Shown: positions 31,991 to 41,480, numbered from the stretch's first letter. The stretch: 64,000 bases of DNA from Firmicutes bacterium UBA5201 (GCA_002412775.1 DHVT01000011.1:216431-280430), one strand, 5' to 3'. Numbers and translations: made by a program. Notes: generated by a model from the sequence alone, not told the origin.

Positions 31991-32818
31991 ATGTCATTGT
32001 TGAGTATTTTTGTTTCAATGGTGTTCTACATGCTATTTTTGTTTTTATTTTTGGAATATTCCAGAGAAAAACAAGGGTTCTACAAGTGGTTTTCGATCAT
32101 TGCCATTTGCTCATTTCCACTATGGTTCTTAAACATTGATTCATGGTTCAGATGGGCAAAAACAATCAGTATTTTATTGCCATTATGTTTTTTCAATTAT
32201 GTGCGGATCTCTAATGATGGAAATCATAAAATTATCCTGGCATCTTTGAAAAAGAAGTGGCCAATGTGGGTTCTCTATGCAGTGCTCACACTGAATATCG
32301 CAGAAGCGATGCTCCAGGATATCAGCGCAGGGAATATCTTCAATGCTTTGTGTGGCTTTATTTTATGTGTAACGATTCCACTACCGACCATTCATTGGCG
32401 CATTGGTAAAAATGATGGCAAAAACTCCTTTGCAGAGGTAATCGCAGACCTTCCATTGGCATGGTGCTTACTTTATGTGACTTGGAATGCGGCGTTTGTC
32501 TATGGTGAGAACATCAGTTACTTTGCATCTAGTTTATGTATTTTGATCATACCGCAAGTTTGGATGTTTTTTAAAAAACGTGTGGATCTGTGGCTGATGG
32601 CAAGGGTTTATACACTGGCGATCCATCTTTTGATTCGAGCTTCTTATGATATTTTCACACCTATAATGGATTCCAGTGCCTGGTTTAGCGCTTCTTTCTT
32701 AAACTATTGGGGAATATTGAATTTAGTGCTTCACGGTGCCTATCTGATTTATTGGTTCTTTAACTACCGCAACAAAAATTATGTGTTGAAGTATTCGGAG
32801 AAATATTACGGCTATTAA
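31991..32818 (+). CDS. Multi-pass membrane protein of unknown function
   Basis: 275 residues with about seven hydrophobic segments, beginning MSLLSIFVSMVFYMLFLFLF. It is rich in aromatic residues (Trp and Phe) in the membrane parts, with an acidic Tyr-rich C-terminus SEKYYGY. I do not recognise the family. AGGGGGG lies upstream of the ATG. The Fe-S flavoprotein gene starts 23 bp after its stop, so the two form an operon behind the Crp/Fnr-type site. Confidence 0.7.
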   Translation: MSLLSIFVSMVFYMLFLFLFLEYSREKQGFYKWFSIIAICSFPLWFLNIDSWFRWAKTISILLPLCFFNYVRISNDGNHKIILASLKKKWPMWVLYAVLTLNIAEAMLQDISAGNIFNALCGFILCVTIPLPTIHWRIGKNDGKNSFAEVIADLPLAWCLLYVTWNAAFVYGENISYFASSLCILIIPQVWMFFKKRVDLWLMARVYTLAIHLLIRASYDIFTPIMDSSAWFSASFLNYWGILNLVLHGAYLIYWFFNYRNKNYVLKYSEKYYGY

Positions 32819-32841
32819 ATGGGATAAAGGAGGACAATCAA

Positions 32842-35529
32842 TTGACAGAACAAGTTAAGTTGCTGGAGTTTGTTAACAAGGTTTCCATGACAAAAATGGG
32901 ATCTAAAAGCGGTGTGACACACACAGATCCACGTTTTAAACTGTTAGAAAAAGTCGTTACCGAAGAAATGGCAGAGGTGGCTTTGGCACTGGAATATCGA
33001 GTGCATTTAAGAGCGGAGGAAATCGCAAAAAAATGTAATAAGCCAGTGGCTAGAACAAAAGAGCTGCTTTGGGATTTGGCGATGGCGGGTGTTGCCACTG
33101 TCAAGCGCGAGGGTGAAGAGGACACTTTCTGGTATGAGACGTGGGTGCCAGGGATTTTCGAGATGGTTGTGAACCACAAAGAAAATGTTGCCAAATACCC
33201 ACAAATCGGTCAAGCGTTTGATGACTACGGTCTTTTGAGAAATCCAATTGCGGCAGGAAATTTTCCAGTTGGACTGGGTTTGATGCGCGTAATTCCAATT
33301 CAGTCTTCATTGGATGCTTCCAGTAGACAGGCTTCCAGCGAGGAAGTATCGAAATACATTGATGAAGCACGTGTATTATCGGTTTCAGATTGTTCTTGTC
33401 GCACTTCCAGAGAAGAGTTGAATCAAGGTTGTGGGCATTTAAAAGAGGATATGTGCATTCAACTGGGCGATGCGGCAGAATACTACATTCGCACTGGACG
33501 TGGTAGAGAAGTCACAAAGCAAGAAGCTTATGAAATTATCCGTAAGGCTGAGCGTGATGGTCTTATGCACTCCATTCCAAATACAGAAGGGGACGGGCAT
33601 ACGCATGCGATATGCAATTGCTGTGGTTGTAGCTGTTATGCCCTTAGAGCAGCGGGGATGTATAATAACCCTGACATGGTTCGATCCAATTTTGTCAGTA
33701 CAATTGATGAGACGAAATGCGTCGGATGTGGTGAGTGTGTCGAAGTATGCCCGACCAATGCGATTAAGCTTGGCCATAAGCTTTGTGTCAACAGTGAAGT
33801 CGAAACAGTTCAGCGCACGGAATTTCCTCATGATACAGAATGGGGACCAGACAAGTGGAACCCTGATTATCGCATCAATAGAAAAGAAACACTTGATATG
33901 GGGACTTCTCCGTGCAAGACAGAATGCCCTGCTCATATATCGATTCCCGGCTACATCAAACTGGCCTCTCAAGGAAAGTTCAATGAAGCGCTGGAAATGA
34001 TCAAGAAAGAGAATCCGTTCCCGGCAGTATGTGGACGAATATGTCCTGCTCTTTGTGAAAGTGCATGTACCAGAAATGGCGTAGATGGCTCTGTTGCGAT
34101 TGATGATATCAAAAAGTATATTGCGGAACTGGATCTCAAAAAGGAAAATCGATTTATCCCGGAAATAAAAAAGGATTATGATAAGAAGATTGCAATCGTC
34201 GGTGGTGGTCCATCGGGTTTGAGCTGTGCTTATTATCTCGCAGTGGAGGGGTATAAGGTCACTGTTTTCGAAAAGGAAAAAGAACTTGGCGGCATGCTCC
34301 GATACGGCATCCCGGCATTCAGGTTGCAAAGAGATGTCATTAGTGCTGAAATTGATGTCCTTAGAGAAATTGGTGTTGAATTTGTTACTGGCGTAGAGGT
34401 CGGCGCAGATCTTTCCATTCCAGAGCTTCGAGAAAAAGGATTCAATGCGTTTTATGTCTCGATTGGTGCGCAAAAGGGACGGCATCTCGGAATAGAAGGT
34501 GAGAATGTTTCCAATGTAATCACAGGTGTGGATTTTTTAAGGGAGACTTCTCTCAATCCGATCTATGATAATTTGGGCAAAACGATTGTCATCGGTGGTG
34601 GTAACGTTGCTATTGACGTCGCTCGAACAGCACTCCGTTTGAAAAATTCAGGTGTGCAAATGTTCTGTTTGGAATCCAGAGATTCTATGCCTGCGCTAGA
34701 AGATGAAGTGCATGAAGCACTTAAGGAAAGCGTTGAAATCAACAATGATTATGGACCGAAACGTATACTTGTCAGAGACGGTAAAGCTTATGCGATTGAG
34801 TTTAAGAAATGTATCCGTATTTTTGATGAGAACAATAGATTCAATCCATTGTTTGACGAAGATGATTGTATCACTGTTGAGGCGGACCATATAATACTTT
34901 CTGTCGGACAGCAAATTCATTGGGGCAAATTGTTTGAAGGCCTTGATGTCGAATTGAATCCAAATCAAACGATTAAAGTGGATGCTCAAACTTTGCAATC
35001 AAGCGTCAAAGATATTTTTGCAGGTGGCGATGCCGCAACAGGTCCCAAATATGCGATTCATGCAATTGCACATGGAAAAGAAGCCGCTATTTCAATTCAT
35101 CGTTTTGTGAATAGAGGTCAAAGTTTGGTCTATGGTCGCAATAACAAAGTGTTTGTGTCAGTAGATCAAGACACGGTGGATTATAGTGGTTATGATCATG
35201 TGAGTCGAGAAAGAGTCTACACATTGCATTTGGACAGTTTGGAGAATTCATTTGTTGATCCTAGAGGCATTTTGACGGAAGATCAAATCAAAAAAGAAAC
35301 GATGCGTTGTTTGTCTTGTGGCATCTCCATTGTAGATGAATTTATGTGTGTCGGATGTGGTGCATGTACGACGAGATGTAAATTTGAAGCCATAAAAATG
35401 GTTAAAAAATACAATGCTGTCGGCGTGGATTTTCCCAAGCTAAAACCTTTGATCATCAAGAATGTCATGAAACGAAAAGTCAGGATTGTAAGAAAGAAAA
35501 TTAAAACTAAATTACACCAGTCTAAATGA
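32842..35529 (+). CDS. Large Fe-S flavoprotein: winged helix, ferredoxin and GltD-like NAD(P) oxidoreductase fusion
   Basis: 895 residues, TTG start 8 nt after AAAGGAGG. Residues 1-110 look like a winged helix (RAEEIAKKCNKPVARTKELL). A Cys-rich region (184-265: SDCSCRTSREELNQGC, ICNCCGCSCY) and a 4Fe-4S ferredoxin motif (TKCVGCGECVEVCPTNAIKL, about 291-310) follow. From about 350 comes a GltD/DPD-like module: CPAHISIPGY, VCGRICPALCESACTRN, FAD GGGPSGLSCAYYL, NADP GGGNVAIDVART. A C-terminal pair CLSCG and CVGCGACTTRC ends the protein. It likely shuttles electrons between NAD(P)H, FAD and ferredoxin or an unknown partner. Confidence 0.88.
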   Translation: MTEQVKLLEFVNKVSMTKMGSKSGVTHTDPRFKLLEKVVTEEMAEVALALEYRVHLRAEEIAKKCNKPVARTKELLWDLAMAGVATVKREGEEDTFWYETWVPGIFEMVVNHKENVAKYPQIGQAFDDYGLLRNPIAAGNFPVGLGLMRVIPIQSSLDASSRQASSEEVSKYIDEARVLSVSDCSCRTSREELNQGCGHLKEDMCIQLGDAAEYYIRTGRGREVTKQEAYEIIRKAERDGLMHSIPNTEGDGHTHAICNCCGCSCYALRAAGMYNNPDMVRSNFVSTIDETKCVGCGECVEVCPTNAIKLGHKLCVNSEVETVQRTEFPHDTEWGPDKWNPDYRINRKETLDMGTSPCKTECPAHISIPGYIKLASQGKFNEALEMIKKENPFPAVCGRICPALCESACTRNGVDGSVAIDDIKKYIAELDLKKENRFIPEIKKDYDKKIAIVGGGPSGLSCAYYLAVEGYKVTVFEKEKELGGMLRYGIPAFRLQRDVISAEIDVLREIGVEFVTGVEVGADLSIPELREKGFNAFYVSIGAQKGRHLGIEGENVSNVITGVDFLRETSLNPIYDNLGKTIVIGGGNVAIDVARTALRLKNSGVQMFCLESRDSMPALEDEVHEALKESVEINNDYGPKRILVRDGKAYAIEFKKCIRIFDENNRFNPLFDEDDCITVEADHIILSVGQQIHWGKLFEGLDVELNPNQTIKVDAQTLQSSVKDIFAGGDAATGPKYAIHAIAHGKEAAISIHRFVNRGQSLVYGRNNKVFVSVDQDTVDYSGYDHVSRERVYTLHLDSLENSFVDPRGILTEDQIKKETMRCLSCGISIVDEFMCVGCGACTTRCKFEAIKMVKKYNAVGVDFPKLKPLIIKNVMKRKVRIVRKKIKTKLHQSK

Positions 35530-35534
35530 AAATT

Positions 35535-35565
35535 GCCTCTCAGGATCCTACTGAGAGGCTTTTTG
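35535..35565 (+). terminator. Terminator of the Fe-S flavoprotein gene
   Basis: GCCTCTCAG/CTGAGAGGC 9-bp stem (35535-35543 with 35551-35559), 7-nt loop, T run. Confidence 0.8.
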
Positions 35566-35568
35566 ACT

Positions 35569-35593
35569 AAAAAAATGAGACCGTGAGGTCTCA
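35569..35593 (-). terminator. Terminator of the DUF3298 lipoprotein gene
   Basis: TGAGACC/GGTCTCA stem (35576-35582 with 35587-35593), 4-nt loop; the A7 run at 35569-35575 is the T tract on the minus strand. Confidence 0.75.
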
Positions 35594-35603
35594 GAAAGGG
35601 GAT

Positions 35604-37076
35604 TCAATAAAATATGTCCAAATTTTTTATGCCGATCTCTCTGAATTCCAAATACATACTCAATGGAGCAAATTCATTTTGTGAGCGTTGAAGCGGAGGA
35701 GTGATAAAATAAAGCGCATCTGTATGGATTTGAAACATCAACCCCTCAAAAAGAGACTGGACCTGGTCTTCAGTCATAGCCACTTGTTGTTCGCGTGAGG
35801 ATTTTTTAATGGCGTTCTTGAGAAGCGTTTCGTAATCATAGGTGTCTATGAATAAATCAGCGATGGACAGTGGATTGCCTAGCTCATCAAAAACATACGA
35901 ATGATCGGCCCAATAATAATCTTGATCGGAGTTCATTCCGATGTTCATATTAAAACACACATAGGGTCCGATTTGAGTCAGCCCACGATGTTCATAGATA
36001 CGTAGATAATCCGGTTTTTCCTCAATGGTCTGTCGGATTTCTTCATAAATGGATTGAACCAAGTCGTCACATTTGGATTCAATCCGTTCATTTTCAACTG
36101 TCGAATAAGTATTTTTATACCATTCGCGTCCATCGATGGTTTCAGATCCTTCTTCACGGTCAACAAAACTGTTGAGTGGGCTAAAAAAAACGATGTTTGT
36201 GATCTCGTTTTCGTAAAGGTAATCGTCTGAAACAAAGCGTTCTGAAATTGCAAACAGATCTATAAGATTGTTCATCTTGAGTGGAATCGTAATTGAGCCA
36301 TCTGCCGTGTAGAACTCAGAATCGTCATAGTCAAAAATCAAATGAACCTGATGATACAAAATCTTATAGTTAAAGGTATCTTCGATGCCGCCAAATGGTT
36401 TGATCAATAACACATTTGAAGGGAAGATGTAGTAGGAATCATTGGATTCGTCATCAGCACGACCATTTGTCAAGAATGCGTTGATTTCTTCATTGACTGC
36501 GGCTTTCCAGTTCGTATCATCTCCAAAAAGTTGTGACAAAGCAATTGGCTTACCGGTGTTCAGGTCCAAAGTCAGTGCTTCCTCGTGACGAAAAGAAATA
36601 TACTCATTATTCACATGGTCGTAAATTTCCACAGCGGCACTGATCGTGAGAATGTTGTTGTAGTTATAAGCAACATACACATCACAGGATCGACTGATAA
36701 ATTTTCTGGTTGTATCGAATTTACTGGCAAGACCGTGGTAAGGCGGAATTTCTTCCAAGGCTACATAGCGCGTCATCTTTTCATACAATTCATCTATCCT
36801 GTTGTTGATTTCGGCTTCAACTTGCTTGTTTTTAAGTCCTGAAATCCTAACTTTTGAGTAGTCACCCTCTTTAATTCTTTGAGTGACGATGGGATTTTCA
36901 TATAGTGTTGTAATTTTAACAGGGGTGGAAACCGGTTTGCCGATCGGATAAGGTTCAATATTGTCAGGTTTGGATTCAAATAAATGTGAGAAATCCTCCG
37001 GATTATTGGAACAAGCTGTAATTGAAAGCATGCAGACTATAAGAAAAACACAAAAGATTTTATTTGACTTTGACAT
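35604..37076 (-). CDS. DUF3298/RsiV-like lipoprotein
   Basis: 490 residues from ATG 37076 (GAGGAGG 6 nt upstream). Signal peptide with lipobox FLIVCMLSITACSNN (lipidated Cys about residue 22). Two RsiV-like halves are suggested by ALTLDLNTGKPIALSQLFGD and SYVFDELGNPLSIADLFID, both the 'DLNTGK.I.L.DLF' pattern of DUF3298. Such domains occur in anti-sigma RsiV (lysozyme binding) and in free lipoproteins; no sigma factor is adjacent here. The start overlaps the PstS-like gene end by 17 bp, so the two are co-translated. Confidence 0.75.
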   Translation of the reverse strand: MSKSNKIFCVFLIVCMLSITACSNNPEDFSHLFESKPDNIEPYPIGKPVSTPVKITTLYENPIVTQRIKEGDYSKVRISGLKNKQVEAEINNRIDELYEKMTRYVALEEIPPYHGLASKFDTTRKFISRSCDVYVAYNYNNILTISAAVEIYDHVNNEYISFRHEEALTLDLNTGKPIALSQLFGDDTNWKAAVNEEINAFLTNGRADDESNDSYYIFPSNVLLIKPFGGIEDTFNYKILYHQVHLIFDYDDSEFYTADGSITIPLKMNNLIDLFAISERFVSDDYLYENEITNIVFFSPLNSFVDREEGSETIDGREWYKNTYSTVENERIESKCDDLVQSIYEEIRQTIEEKPDYLRIYEHRGLTQIGPYVCFNMNIGMNSDQDYYWADHSYVFDELGNPLSIADLFIDTYDYETLLKNAIKKSSREQQVAMTEDQVQSLFEGLMFQIHTDALYFITPPLQRSQNEFAPLSMYLEFREIGIKNLDIFY

Positions 37077-37932
37077 AGCCCGCCTCCTCGGCAAGTTGTT
37101 GACCTTCCTCTGTGAGAATCCAGTCCACTACGTTTCTGACATCGCTGCCTACAGATTCACTTTTTCTGAACACTGCATAATAAGCGGTTCTGATGGGATA
37201 ATCGCCACTTGAGATGGTTTCCTGATCAGGATAGATACCGTCCACCTTCAGAAGCTTGACCTTTTCATTGCCCCACATGTCCACTACAAAATAGTAATAG
37301 GAGTATCCGATGGCATCGGGTTTGTTATCATAAGTCGCAACGGCATCGATGAGCTCTCCCATACCAGCCTGAATTTGCTCCAGTGGTGGGTCGACAGGTG
37401 ACTTATCCATCATGACAAGTTCGAGAAAACCGGTCTGACTTCCTGAATTCACCGGTCTTTGATAGGCAACAATCGGAACGTCATCGCCACCGACTTCAGA
37501 CCAGTTTGTGATCTCACCTGAGTAGATTCTTTGGATTTCTTCAAGTGTCAATTCTTCCACGGGATTATCCCTATGCGTCAAAAAGACGAAAGCTTCACTG
37601 ACAATAGGGATGACTTCCAGTTCGACATTCTTTTTCTCAGCGTATTCGAGTTCCTCTTCGGAGGGGCTTGTGACAAAAATCAGATCGGCCTTGCCATCGA
37701 TGAGATTGACATAGGCGCTATGTGTCTTGTTATGAAGAATGTATGGACGGATAGATTCAATGGATTCTCCGGTCAGTGCGGCCGCAATGGCCTCAGATAG
37801 GGGAATAGTAACTGTGGAACCGTCGACACGTATGTAGTTTTGAGGGGTGAATTCAGGACGTTTTGAGCTGCATGCAGTCATTCCGAAAGTTAAGATACAG
37901 ATCATTATTGTGATAAGAATAGATTTTGACAT
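37060..37932 (-). CDS. PstS-like phosphate-binding (PBP2) lipoprotein
   Basis: 290 residues with lipobox LTFGMTACSS (Cys about 21). The PstS-like PBP core: VDGSTVTIPLSEAIAAAL (phosphate-loop-like start), LTLEEIQRIYSGEITNWSEV, VAYQRPVNSGSQTGFLELVM and a C-terminal VVDWILTEEGQQLAEEAGYV. It binds phosphate or a similar anion outside the cell. No pstCAB permease genes adjoin; instead it is co-transcribed with the DUF3298 lipoprotein, so it may serve a sensory rather than transport role (inference). Confidence 0.85.
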   Translation of the reverse strand: MSKSILITIMICILTFGMTACSSKRPEFTPQNYIRVDGSTVTIPLSEAIAAALTGESIESIRPYILHNKTHSAYVNLIDGKADLIFVTSPSEEELEYAEKKNVELEVIPIVSEAFVFLTHRDNPVEELTLEEIQRIYSGEITNWSEVGGDDVPIVAYQRPVNSGSQTGFLELVMMDKSPVDPPLEQIQAGMGELIDAVATYDNKPDAIGYSYYYFVVDMWGNEKVKLLKVDGIYPDQETISSGDYPIRTAYYAVFRKSESVGSDVRNVVDWILTEEGQQLAEEAGYVKVK

Positions 37933-37990
37933 AATTATACCTCCAATTAAATCAATCGTATAACTTTGTCAACTTATTGTCAATCATGTA

Positions 37991-38035
37991 ATACAAACGA
38001 CTTAAACCTGCCAATGAGGTTTAAGTCGTTTGTAT
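37991..38035 (-). terminator. Very strong terminator
   Basis: Perfect 19-bp stem (37991-38009 with 38017-38035), 7-nt loop, directly after the minus-strand gene ending at 38039. It insulates that gene from the PstS-like gene. Confidence 0.75.
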
Positions 38036-38038
38036 CGT

Positions 38039-38821
38039 TCATTTTTTTTCTCTTTTTTTATAATAGAAAAATGCACCTGTGCCACCACCTATGACAACAA
38101 CTGGAATTAGAATGCCAATGATGATTTTCTTTCTATGGGCGGCTTCCTGATCTGCTATGATTTTTTCAAAGTCATACTCTGATTCGTTTTCTGTTGGTGT
38201 ATTAAGTGGCTGAAGCTCTTCATTACTAACTTGTTTTAATGTGGCTTCATTGAAAGATCCGAGTGATTCGACAGCTTCCTCAAATTGAATTTTTAGACTT
38301 TCTTCTTGATTGAATATGGGACGTTCCGCATCTTCAAGTGCAATAATCTCGGTTAAAGCCAAGCTTAATTCCGTTGCACCAGATTCCAATTTGAGAGACA
38401 TCATATCTGCATCCATAGTGAAGTTGATCAACCACTTGCCACTTTTGTTTTGCAAATACGCACCAACTGATTTTTTCAAATTTAAGATTTCTTTGGTTTC
38501 GATCACTTCAAATTTTCCTTGAACATCATATTTGGCCAATGCCAATGTTCCATCATTTGATAAGTCGTATTCAATGTTTGAAACAGAGGCTTCCAATGTT
38601 TTATAAACCGCCTTATTGCCACTGATATAAGCCCTATATGTTTCTTCATCCGCCAAATGGGTCGTGATATAATCCATGTTCATAGTTTGTAGCATTTGAT
38701 TGATATCACCTGCCAGATCTGCTGAGTAGTGTGCTTCAATCACAGCCTCAATGGAATCAAAAGCGTATGAAGGTGACGTCAGTGCTAAAATCAACAACAC
38801 ACATAAGATTAATTGCTTCAT
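38039..38821 (-). CDS. Exported protein with C-terminal membrane anchor
   Basis: 260 residues from ATG 38821 (GGAGGTG 6 nt upstream). Signal peptide MKQLILCVLLILALTSPSYA, then a domain with an NTF2/SnoaL-like start (FDSIEAVIEAHYSADLAGDI), a linker, and a C-terminal membrane segment (IIIGILIPVVVIGGGTGAFF) followed by YYKKREKK. No LPxTG motif, so it is membrane- rather than sortase-anchored. It begins one base after the stop of the large Ig-like protein gene, forming a tight two-gene operon. Function is unknown. Confidence 0.7.
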   Translation of the reverse strand: MKQLILCVLLILALTSPSYAFDSIEAVIEAHYSADLAGDINQMLQTMNMDYITTHLADEETYRAYISGNKAVYKTLEASVSNIEYDLSNDGTLALAKYDVQGKFEVIETKEILNLKKSVGAYLQNKSGKWLINFTMDADMMSLKLESGATELSLALTEIIALEDAERPIFNQEESLKIQFEEAVESLGSFNEATLKQVSNEELQPLNTPTENESEYDFEKIIADQEAAHRKKIIIGILIPVVVIGGGTGAFFYYKKREKK

Positions 38822-38822
38822 A

Positions 38823-41366
38823 TCACACCTCCAATCCAATGACTGGAACAAGGATGACAAATCTCACCACAAAACCCGACTTGTCCTCAGTGGATATGAT
38901 GACAGGAATCAGTTCGAGCACTTCTTCTGCACGATCTATTTTTTCAAGTTTGGATAGATATTGTAAATTTGCTTTCCAAACATTTGTGGATAGATTGAAC
39001 CAAAGTGTTGTTTTGCCGGCTACAGCTCGTCCGCCAGGCACATAACTAAGAGCACTGGTGAATAGACCGACTCCTGTTTGAAGTACGTTGATGGATGCGA
39101 TGCCCACGTCGACAGAAGATTCGAAGATACCTTTATTGTCCGTGTTCATCGCTTCAGCGATTTCTTCACCAAGTTGTGCATTTTTAGCGGCATTTATTGC
39201 ATTCATGGAATTACCGAAATGACCATAAGCAGAGTTGATGTTATTCCATTTCTCATGGTTTTGACTTGCTGCCTTGATACTGTCTATGGCCATCAGCTTT
39301 TGATCGTAATTGTTCCAGTCAAATTCGCTTCTGAAGACTTTGCTTTTCTCATCCAATTGACCTTTGAGTTTGTTAACATAATTTTCCATGGCGACACCTT
39401 GAAGATCAGCGGCGAGTGTTGTGAAAGTTCCCTCTTGCAAAGCTACCATGCTCAAGTTCTGTAGCTCGGTGTTGATGTTGAAGTTACCGATTTCAGGTGC
39501 TCTAAATCCAATTGTAAAATCCTCAAAAGTGGAGCGATCAGTTTGCATGGATTTTTTAAAGTCACCTCCAGAGAGTCTGACTTGTCCAAAGGGGCTACTG
39601 ATGGTCATAATTAGTGTCTCGTCATCCGCATCTTCGACTCTTACAATAAATGAACGTTCGGAACCACTTTGTGCAGCGGTTTTAGGTCCTTCCACCAGAA
39701 TGATTTTCGGGGATACATCGATGAGGTTGACATTTAAAATGACCGGTCTGGCTAGGGTGTTGCCTGCAGTGTCTTTAAGTGTGAATTTCACCTTTTGTTT
39801 TGGATCAAAGTTCAGTCCGCCGTTAGTCCCGCCACGAACGCCTCTTGTCACCATGTTGAAGCCCACAAAATTTGATTCGGTTGCCTGTGTCATTGTGAAC
39901 ACTTCAGAACCTTCAAAAAAAGCTATAGGAGGATTTTCCTGCTTACCCAATATTTCGCCTACTATAAAGAGCTTTTCAGTGTAATCATAGGGCTTGTTGA
40001 TTCTGACCCCCGGTAAAAATGCAGAATCCGATTTTGTCCCGGTATCATAAATTCCTGTATTTGGTACAGTTACAGTGGAGGAGACAAGGTTGATTGAAAA
40101 TTCGTTGTTTCCTTTTATGAAATCCCCATATTCCTGTGGTGTCATACCTTTGTTTTTTGGTGCCAGTGCAAAAGACAAAAGAAATTGTTCGAATTCACCC
40201 TTTGCCTTCGCAAGCTCATTTTCTTTTGTGAAATGAGCAGCTGGAAAGGATATGTTTTTTTCAAATTTTACGACATGTACTGTCTCATCAGGCATAACCA
40301 GTGTTGCGGCAGCAAAATAATGCAAAATCGATTTGGTGTGAGTAACTGTCTCGTAGACATTTGATGCATTAAAGTGACTGTCTTTCCTTATTTCCTCGCT
40401 GTATCTCACAAGTTCAGAGAAGTATCCGGTCGAAGCATGGAATTGATTCACGGTAGTTTGATTCAAAGGGTTGAGTATTTTTCTTTCTGCATTTGTGTCC
40501 GTGCTTAAACTGCTTCCGGTAACAGAAACCATTTCCAGAAAATTCTTTTTTTCATTTTCGGTTTTATATGGTAAATCATGTGACACATTGTGGCTTATTG
40601 TATATTGATATTCTGAATATTTGCCCTGAACATGGGCTTGTAATGGTGGAAGATATTTTCCTCCCAAAAATGTATTTGCCCTGACTTGAAATCCACCCGT
40701 ATAGGGATCAGTATCTCGTTCAACACTCACTGTAAGACCTTCGAACATCGCTGGCAGCGTATAACTCAAAGACACGGGAGATACCTGTAAACTGGTTCCT
40801 ATGATTTCGAGTTCTTCGACTTCATAGTATTTGTTATCGGAAGCGGCTAGTCGATTGTTATTTGTGGCATTGTTATACTCATCCTGTGTGATGGCACTTA
40901 TTTTGTAGAAACCCAAATAAATTGCATAATCCATATAATTCGTCTCTGGTCTGGAATTCTCAAAGACAATCTCCAGAGATTTCTCACCATTGTAGTTCAC
41001 TCGATTACCGTAATAAATATTTTCAGCTTCGAAGTCCACATAGTTGTAGGATGAAGTGACGTATTTTGAAATGCCTTCATTCTCAGAGCTGACGGAGTAA
41101 GGTGTTTCGCCATTGATGGTTACAATTTCAAGATTGCCATAGGCGTATTCATCGGACAGTCTCTTAATGGAAACAGCCACCACATTGGCACTTTTCTGTA
41201 CAACTGAATCACCAACATTGACTTTTAGGGTATAGGGCTCGTTCCAACCCAAACTCCCAAAATGAGTTTCAAAGTTTATCTCTTCAGCAGCTACCACGTA
41301 ATTGGTAGGCACTATAATTCCGAGCATACAAACAATCAATAACAGCGCTATGAATTTTTTTGACAT
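38823..41366 (-). CDS. Large exported surface protein
   Basis: 847 residues from ATG 41366 (GGAGGG 6 nt upstream). Signal peptide KKFIALLLIVCMLGIIVPTN with cleavage near VVAAEE. Repeated beta-rich segments follow; KVKFTLKDTAGNTLARPVIL and PKTAAQSGSERSFIVRVEDA look like immunoglobulin- or cadherin-type folds. A helical C-terminal part (about 640-800) contains a Gly/Ala-rich stretch (GVGLFTSALSYVPGGRAVAG). A final hydrophobic stretch VVRFVILVPVIGLEV ends the protein. I recognise no family. It is co-transcribed with the anchored protein at 38039-38821, and a divergent oxidoreductase gene lies upstream. Confidence 0.65.
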   Translation of the reverse strand: MSKKFIALLLIVCMLGIIVPTNYVVAAEEINFETHFGSLGWNEPYTLKVNVGDSVVQKSANVVAVSIKRLSDEYAYGNLEIVTINGETPYSVSSENEGISKYVTSSYNYVDFEAENIYYGNRVNYNGEKSLEIVFENSRPETNYMDYAIYLGFYKISAITQDEYNNATNNNRLAASDNKYYEVEELEIIGTSLQVSPVSLSYTLPAMFEGLTVSVERDTDPYTGGFQVRANTFLGGKYLPPLQAHVQGKYSEYQYTISHNVSHDLPYKTENEKKNFLEMVSVTGSSLSTDTNAERKILNPLNQTTVNQFHASTGYFSELVRYSEEIRKDSHFNASNVYETVTHTKSILHYFAAATLVMPDETVHVVKFEKNISFPAAHFTKENELAKAKGEFEQFLLSFALAPKNKGMTPQEYGDFIKGNNEFSINLVSSTVTVPNTGIYDTGTKSDSAFLPGVRINKPYDYTEKLFIVGEILGKQENPPIAFFEGSEVFTMTQATESNFVGFNMVTRGVRGGTNGGLNFDPKQKVKFTLKDTAGNTLARPVILNVNLIDVSPKIILVEGPKTAAQSGSERSFIVRVEDADDETLIMTISSPFGQVRLSGGDFKKSMQTDRSTFEDFTIGFRAPEIGNFNINTELQNLSMVALQEGTFTTLAADLQGVAMENYVNKLKGQLDEKSKVFRSEFDWNNYDQKLMAIDSIKAASQNHEKWNNINSAYGHFGNSMNAINAAKNAQLGEEIAEAMNTDNKGIFESSVDVGIASINVLQTGVGLFTSALSYVPGGRAVAGKTTLWFNLSTNVWKANLQYLSKLEKIDRAEEVLELIPVIISTEDKSGFVVRFVILVPVIGLEV

Positions 41367-41452
41367 AAGCATCCCTCCTATAGGAGTATTATATAGTTGT
41401 TTCATGATTCCAGATGTACCATATTATTATTTGTCATTGACAAATTAAGAGT

Positions 41453-41480
41453 TTGAACCGTAAAAAAGATGTGTTATGAT
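41453..41480 (+). promoter_or_regulatory. Putative promoter of the GltD-like gene
   Basis: TTGAAC (41453-41458), 16-bp spacer, TATGAT (41475-41480). A CCCC-N6-GGGG inverted repeat (41489-41502) follows at the probable start of transcription and may be an operator. Confidence 0.5.

Noticed and set aside
33439..34485. A 348-codon open frame antisense to the Fe-S flavoprotein gene
   Set aside because: It mirrors a strongly conserved flavoprotein frame, has no ribosome site and no family pattern; it is a codon-bias shadow.
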